This document shows, in pieces, positions 34,293 to 37,748 of a stretch of DNA of 37,748 nt; the stretch's first letter is position 1, and the number at the start of each line of letters is the position of its first letter. The notes beneath the pieces were generated by a model. That model searched no databases. It was not told the origin of the DNA and saw nothing but the letters and a program-made list of their open reading frames with translations. The position numbers and the translations under genes were made by a program. Source of the stretch: Rhodothermus profundi (GTDB lineage: Bacteria > Bacteroidota > Rhodothermia > Rhodothermales > Rhodothermaceae); the NCBI RefSeq assembly GCF_900142415.1, contig NZ_FRAU01000005.1, positions 1 through 37,748 on the forward strand. Direction: 5' to 3'.

Positions 34293-34550
34293 TTATCTTT
34301 GCCTTTCCCCCTCAGATACTGAAAGGCGACCTCCTGCGCTATCACGTGACGTGATAATCTTCCAGCGCTCCAGATCGATCCATTTGGACCTGTAGTGCGT
34401 CGGCTGGTAGACCTCGACGCGTGCGACGCGCTCTTCCGTTTCCAGGAAGAGTCCACAGTTGTCGCAGCGGCGCCGGCGCAGGATGACGTTCTTGCCGCGA
34501 GTTGTGCGGACTACCAGGAGCCGATCGTCAGCGCAACGCGGACAGTACAT
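34293..34550 (-). CDS. Small zinc-ribbon protein of the prophage remnant
   Basis: The 85-residue product begins MYCPRC and has a second pair CDNC at residues 29-32, with a basic stretch RRRR between them. This four-cysteine zinc ribbon resembles the N-terminus of NrdR and small phage zinc-finger regulators. The remainder (EVYQPTHYRSKWIDLERWKI) is unfamiliar, and the last 15 residues may be poorly conserved. It heads the minus-strand prophage run and is divergent from the Mor-like gene. It may be a transcription regulator; that is inference. Confidence 0.6.
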   Translation of the reverse strand: MYCPRCADDRLLVVRTTRGKNVILRRRRCDNCGLFLETEERVARVEVYQPTHYRSKWIDLERWKIITSRDSAGGRLSVSEGERQR

Positions 34551-34679
34551 ACACGCTTCAGGTGTTGCATTTGTCCTGTTTGCGGAAAGGTAGTCTTAGA
34601 AGAGGCGGATGTTTTACCAGGAACTTTGTCAAGACTTGTGGCAAAAATCTTGACAAAAACCGGTAAGGAGCACGTGCAG

Positions 34680-34931
34680 TTGCCGGAGCACTGGGCGTAC
34701 GTTCAGTACGAGGACCTGAACGAAGACGGCCGCCTGGTGTGGGATGTACTGGGCAAGGAGGCGGCTTTGAAGCTGATCAGCGCCGTAGGTGGCGTGCGGC
34801 TTTACCTTCAGAACGCCTCACGGTTGGAGCGACGTGCCCGTCAGCGCATGGCACGCGAGCTGCTGGCCCGCGGCGAAGATCCGGAGAAAGTGCGGCGGAA
34901 AGTGCGCATACCACTAAGACAACTCTCCTGA
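34680..34931 (+). CDS. Mor-like transcription regulator of a Mu-type phage
   Basis: The coding stretch reads YEDLNEDGRLVWDVLGKEAALKLISAVGGVRLYLQ, like the dimerisation domain of the Mor/C family, whose signature is an IG-like turn, an AL-rich helix, and GG followed by a strand ending in Y. The C-terminal RMARELLARGEDPEKVRRKVRIPLRQL would be its HTH. Mor activates middle transcription in phage Mu. TTG 34680 is nine bases after AAGGAG (34665-34670) and is my preferred start. GTG 34674 or GTG 34638 are alternatives. The open frame continues upstream to 34395, but that part is a shadow of the zinc-ribbon gene. Product length is about 83 residues. Confidence 0.6.
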   Translation: MPEHWAYVQYEDLNEDGRLVWDVLGKEAALKLISAVGGVRLYLQNASRLERRARQRMARELLARGEDPEKVRRKVRIPLRQLS

Positions 34932-35025
34932 TAACAAATCACGAGGTTTTCACGATTTTTATTTTTTACACCTTTTAACTTTACATAGCTATACTGTCAA
35001 TTCTTATCAAGAATTAAAGCTTAAA

Positions 35026-35481
35026 ATGACTAAAAAGATATATTCCATAGGTTACGAAAAAAAGGATCTTAACGAGTTTATCAACATATTAAAAAGCAGA
35101 GACATAAATGTTTTATTAGATGTGAGAGAAATACCCTGGAGTAGAAAAAAAGGATTTAGCAAAAATCAATTAAATGAGGTACTTAAAGCACATGGAATTA
35201 CCTATATACATGCTCAATTTGCCGGTAATCCTTCATACATAAGGAAAACCGCCTCAAGCAGAAAAGAATGTTTGGATAGATACAGAGACTTTATAAAAGA
35301 TAACTATAGCATAATTTATAAACTTATTGATGAGATAACAACCATTGTTCATCAAAACAAAAATGCTATAGTATGTATAATGTGCTATGAGTCCAATCAT
35401 AAAGAATGCCACCGAGATATTTTACTATCAGAACTACTCAAAACAAAGAAAGTTGATGATCTCCAGATAATTCATCTTTAG
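35026..35481 (+). CDS. DUF488 family protein
   Basis: The 151-residue protein has the DUF488 signatures: IYSIGYEKKDLNEFINILK at the N-terminus, VLLDVREIPWSRKKGFSKNQL, IHAQFAGNPSYIRKT, and IVCIMCYESNHKECHRDIL with the conserved Cys, Glu and His-Lys-x-Cys-His residues. The biochemical role of DUF488 is unsettled, and members are often found beside mobile and defence genes. Composition is strongly AT-rich, unlike the core genome, so it was probably acquired. It converges with the next gene, and their 3' ends overlap by 44 bases. The upstream interval 34932-35025 is AT-rich and holds a possible TATACT box. Confidence 0.85.
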   Translation: MTKKIYSIGYEKKDLNEFINILKSRDINVLLDVREIPWSRKKGFSKNQLNEVLKAHGITYIHAQFAGNPSYIRKTASSRKECLDRYRDFIKDNYSIIYKLIDEITTIVHQNKNAIVCIMCYESNHKECHRDILLSELLKTKKVDDLQIIHL

Positions 35482-36253
35482 CCGATCTTCTAGGATACCA
35501 AAGACCTACTATTCCAAAATTATTAGGATGTCTTGCAAAATTACCCACAAAAAAGGCCAATTCATATTTATCAAGATTGGCAAGTTCTTCCATTTTCTGA
35601 AGTGCCTTATTATATCCCTTCCGCCGCCCCAGTTCACATAAACCCCAATCCAGAACTCCAGCCCAGTGACCACGACAATCAGGATCCAGGCACTTCCATT
35701 GTACATAAACTCGCTTCTCGATAAATTGTAAATCTTTAATATATCTATTGAATAGATCAGTTTGATTTTTTAAGGCATTATACTTTTCTTCAAATTCTCT
35801 TCTTTGCTGCTCAGGCCTGGTCCTTAACCTAATGTCCAAGATTTCACGTACAGGTATAAAACCAAGTGATTTTTTTCTTTTTTTCTGTTCTTGCTTAAGA
35901 TATCTCAAGCAATCATAATGCCATGAAGTATCACGAAAAATAATATTTTTCCTTTCCATCCAATTATTTTCTGTTGAAATTACCTCTTTACATACTAACT
36001 TGTCCCATGATACTACTTTGTAACTTTCAGGTCTCGGATCTTTATCATTTCTTTTAATATCAACTTCTATCCATTGATAGAGTCTAAATCTGCTATTATA
36101 AGGCAGATACCTATATGGAATAGGATACAGTCTTATAGGATTGCCGTTGTCAAGGCATCCTGCAGTACATACAGTTTCAACGTGCTGTTTACTCAACTCT
36201 GGATAGGTCTTCCCCCAAATTAAAATCCTCGCTCTCATAATATCCACCCACAT
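35438..36253 (-). CDS. Unknown AT-rich gene paired with DUF488
   Basis: The 271-residue protein (ATG 36253; ATG 36238, giving MRARILIWGKTYPE, is also plausible) has no signal peptide or membrane helix. Its N-terminus (ILIWGKTYPELSKQHVETVCTAGCLDNGNPIRLYPIPYRYLP) looks like a compact beta-rich domain. The middle is a basic coiled segment (RYLKQEQKKRKKS, RPEQQRREFEEKYNALKNQ). The C-terminal part has CLDPDCRGHW and CELGRRKGYNKALQKMEEL, which may bind metal or nucleic acid. I do not recognise the family. Its start overlaps the SHOCT-gene stop (TGATG). The convergent overlap with DUF488 and the shared AT-rich composition suggest that the two were acquired together. Confidence 0.75.
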   Translation of the reverse strand: MWVDIMRARILIWGKTYPELSKQHVETVCTAGCLDNGNPIRLYPIPYRYLPYNSRFRLYQWIEVDIKRNDKDPRPESYKVVSWDKLVCKEVISTENNWMERKNIIFRDTSWHYDCLRYLKQEQKKRKKSLGFIPVREILDIRLRTRPEQQRREFEEKYNALKNQTDLFNRYIKDLQFIEKRVYVQWKCLDPDCRGHWAGVLDWGLCELGRRKGYNKALQKMEELANLDKYELAFFVGNFARHPNNFGIVGLWYPRRSAKDELSGDHQLSLF

Positions 36254-36549
36254 CAACCCTCCCCCAGCAACTTCCTTTTCTGCTCCTGGAATTCTTCTTC
36301 GGTAATTACGCCCTTTTCCTTTAATTCAGCCAGTTTGGCCAGCTTGTCTACCAGGTCACTCTGGACCTCCTTGGCCGTGGGCGTCGTGGCGGTTTCCTGT
36401 TTTTCGCTCTTGGTGACGATGATGTGCGTCAAAGCCACCGGCCATATCAGTGCCCCATAGAGAAACCAAGGGAACCAGTTTTTCCCCTTACTATTGGCAA
36501 TAATGCCAACAACTGCACCCATGATGATCCAGAAAATCAGCAGCTCCAT
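36253..36549 (-). CDS. SHOCT-domain membrane protein
   Basis: The 98-residue protein has two hydrophobic helices (residues 3-20 and 27-46), then a polar linker. The C-terminal SHOCT motif reads LVDKLAKLAELKEKGVITEEEFQEQKRKLL. SHOCT is a short oligomerisation motif found at the ends of many small membrane or secreted proteins, and its role here is unknown. It is translationally coupled to the unknown gene downstream by TGATG, with a purine-rich GGGGGAGGG just before. Composition is closer to the genome average than its neighbours. The interval 36550-36686 is AT-rich and holds its promoter region and the CRISPR trailer. Confidence 0.85.
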   Translation of the reverse strand: MELLIFWIIMGAVVGIIANSKGKNWFPWFLYGALIWPVALTHIIVTKSEKQETATTPTAKEVQSDLVDKLAKLAELKEKGVITEEEFQEQKRKLLGEG

Positions 36550-36686
36550 AACGACAATAAGTAAGTTTTACATTTGTGTTTTCATCCATTTAAGACACCG
36601 AATTGCTCTGGTTGTAACAACTTTCAACACCTTTCAATACCAAAATAAGGTGCAATTAAAACGATAGACTGCTTTCTTGATCAGAT

Positions 36687-37748
36687 GGACTATCTTCACG
36701 TGTACGGGAGCTTCGTCCCTTATTTCTTCTGCCTTATTTGGACCATCCTCATGGGTATGGGGACACCATCTTCCCAGACTGCTCAAGCTCTCTTACGTAA
36801 GGACTATCCCCACGGGTGCGGGGACACCTCTCGTTGGCCTTAATGCTGGCCAGCTGCACGAGGACTATCCCCGCGGGTGCGGGGACACCCCGGGTGGCAG
36901 CAGGATTCGGATGAGCCTGTAGGGACTATCCCCGCAGGTACGGGGACACCAGATGATGCGGACGGGAGGGTGGCCCGATGATGGGACTATCCCCGCGAGT
37001 ACGGGGACACCCCGGCTGCAATACTTGTGTTGGCCAACTCCACGGGACTATCCCCGCGGGTACGGGGACACCGCGATCTCACAGATTGCCGCCCGGGCCG
37101 CATCAGGACTATCCCCGCGGGTACGGGGACACCGGACCCGATCGGTACCAGGGCTTTCCTTGCTAGGGACTATCCCCGCGGGTACGGGGACACCACTTGC
37201 TGGAGCGGGCAGGCCTGCAGGTAGGGAGGACTATCCCCGCGGGTGCGGGGACACCACCACCTGCGCCGTCCCGAAGTCATTCGTTGTGGGACTATCCCCG
37301 CGGGTACGGGGACACCATGGCTGGTCCGCTCTCGCATGAAGCGTCGCAAGGACTATCCCCGCGGGTACGGGGACACCGGCGCGTGGTAGCACTTGGCTTC
37401 GACGGGAACGGGACTATCCCCGCGGGTGCGGGGACACCGGCGCGTGGTAGCACTTGGCTTCGACGGGAACGGGACTATCCCCGCGGGTGCGGGGACACCA
37501 CCTGCGGCCGACAGCAAGCCGCAGGGGGCGGGGGACTATCCCCGCGGGTGCGGGGACACCCGCGGAGTACAGGGGTTCCTGTCAGGGCTGGGGGGACTAT
37601 CCCCGCGGGTGCGGGGACACCCTTGCGTGGTCACGAATGGCTTCCAGCACGCGGGGACTATCCCCGCGGGTGCGGGGACACCATGTCCATGAGATAGTCA
37701 GCATTCCTGATGAAGGGACTATCCCCGCGGGTGCGGGGACACCGGGCA
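36687..37748 (-). CRISPR. Type I-E-like CRISPR array, trailer end; continues past the right edge
   Basis: Seventeen repeats of 28 bases (36740-36767 to 37716-37743) repeat every 61 bases, with 33-base spacers. A very degenerate further copy lies at 36687-36714, only 53 bases from the next. The consensus begins GGACTATCCCCGCGGG and ends GGGGACACC. Its reverse complement has a CCCCGC/GCGGGG stem and aligns with the type I-E consensus, so crRNA is probably read on the minus strand. Decayed repeats at the left mark the old end, so the leader should lie to the right. Sixteen spacers are complete; a 17th begins at 37744. No cas gene is in the window. Long open frames across the array are artefacts of the 61-base period. 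Confidence 0.97.
37378..37471 (-). repeat. Duplicated spacer-repeat unit in the CRISPR array
   Basis: The 33-base spacer at 37378-37410 (starting GGCGCGTGGTAGC) is identical to that at 37439-37471. The repeat between them is intact. All other spacers differ, so this is one unit copied in place. Confidence 0.95.

Noticed and set aside
34395-34679. Upstream extension of the Mor-like gene
   Set aside because: It is the antisense of the zinc-ribbon gene. A ribosome-binding sequence supports the later start.
36713-36720. Eight-base match (TCGTCCCT) between the spacer-like part of the solitary repeat and the array trailer
   Set aside because: About one such match is expected by chance in a window of this size.
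36677-37697. Long open frames with repeated DYPRGCGDT-like units across the right end
   Set aside because: They are translations of the CRISPR repeats. The period and repeat sequence explain them fully.

Overview
The window looks like chromosomal DNA from a thermophilic member of Rhodothermota, most likely Rhodothermus or a close relative. This is inferred from the GC-rich coding style, the usual absence of Shine-Dalgarno sequences, a Bacteroidota-type TAnnTTTG promoter, and the gene set (NuoH, PriA, small SRP RNA, YajC, RibBA, LptE, a type I-E-like CRISPR array). No database search was possible.

Positions 1-20,400 are core genome. A truncated exported protein and an S9 peptidase lie on the minus strand. 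A plus-strand run follows: nuoH, rpe, priA, SRP RNA, yajC and ribBA. Two minus-strand blocks come next: a TPR gene, anmK and thiL behind a clear promoter, and ribE, miaB, a sigma-54 activator and lptE. An HDOD gene (plus) and ribD with an unknown gene (minus) close the block. The riboflavin genes ribBA, ribE and ribD are scattered among other functions, and I saw no FMN riboswitch.

Positions 20,400-31,950 mix core and accessory genes. tRNA-Gln(CTG) and its bidirectional terminator precede a minus-strand FAD-linked oxidase. Next is a tightly coupled three-gene operon: an asparagine-synthetase-like protein without a glutaminase nucleophile, a radical SAM protein, and a halogenase-like flavoprotein. 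I do not recognise this combination as a described pathway. The 5' end of its first gene, with its leader hairpin, is duplicated upstream as a pseudogene, and an AT-rich membrane-protein gene sits between the copies. A small unknown protein, a UPF0489 protein, aconitase and tRNA-Ala(CGC) follow.

From about 32,000 to the right edge is an accessory and defence region. It holds a roughly 430-base non-coding stretch with a solitary CRISPR-repeat-like sequence and a decayed Mu-like prophage remnant. The remnant contains a gpG-like pseudogene, a MuF-type head protein carrying an AT-rich nuclease-toxin-like C-terminus, a possible immunity gene, a zinc-ribbon protein and a Mor-like regulator. Next is an AT-rich group with a DUF488 protein, an unknown 271-residue protein and a SHOCT-domain membrane protein. 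The window ends inside a CRISPR array with a 61-base period. Its decayed repeats lie on the left, so the leader and any cas genes should lie beyond the right edge.

The best candidates for something undescribed are the MuF-toxin module, the solitary CRISPR-like repeat and the three-gene biosynthetic operon.
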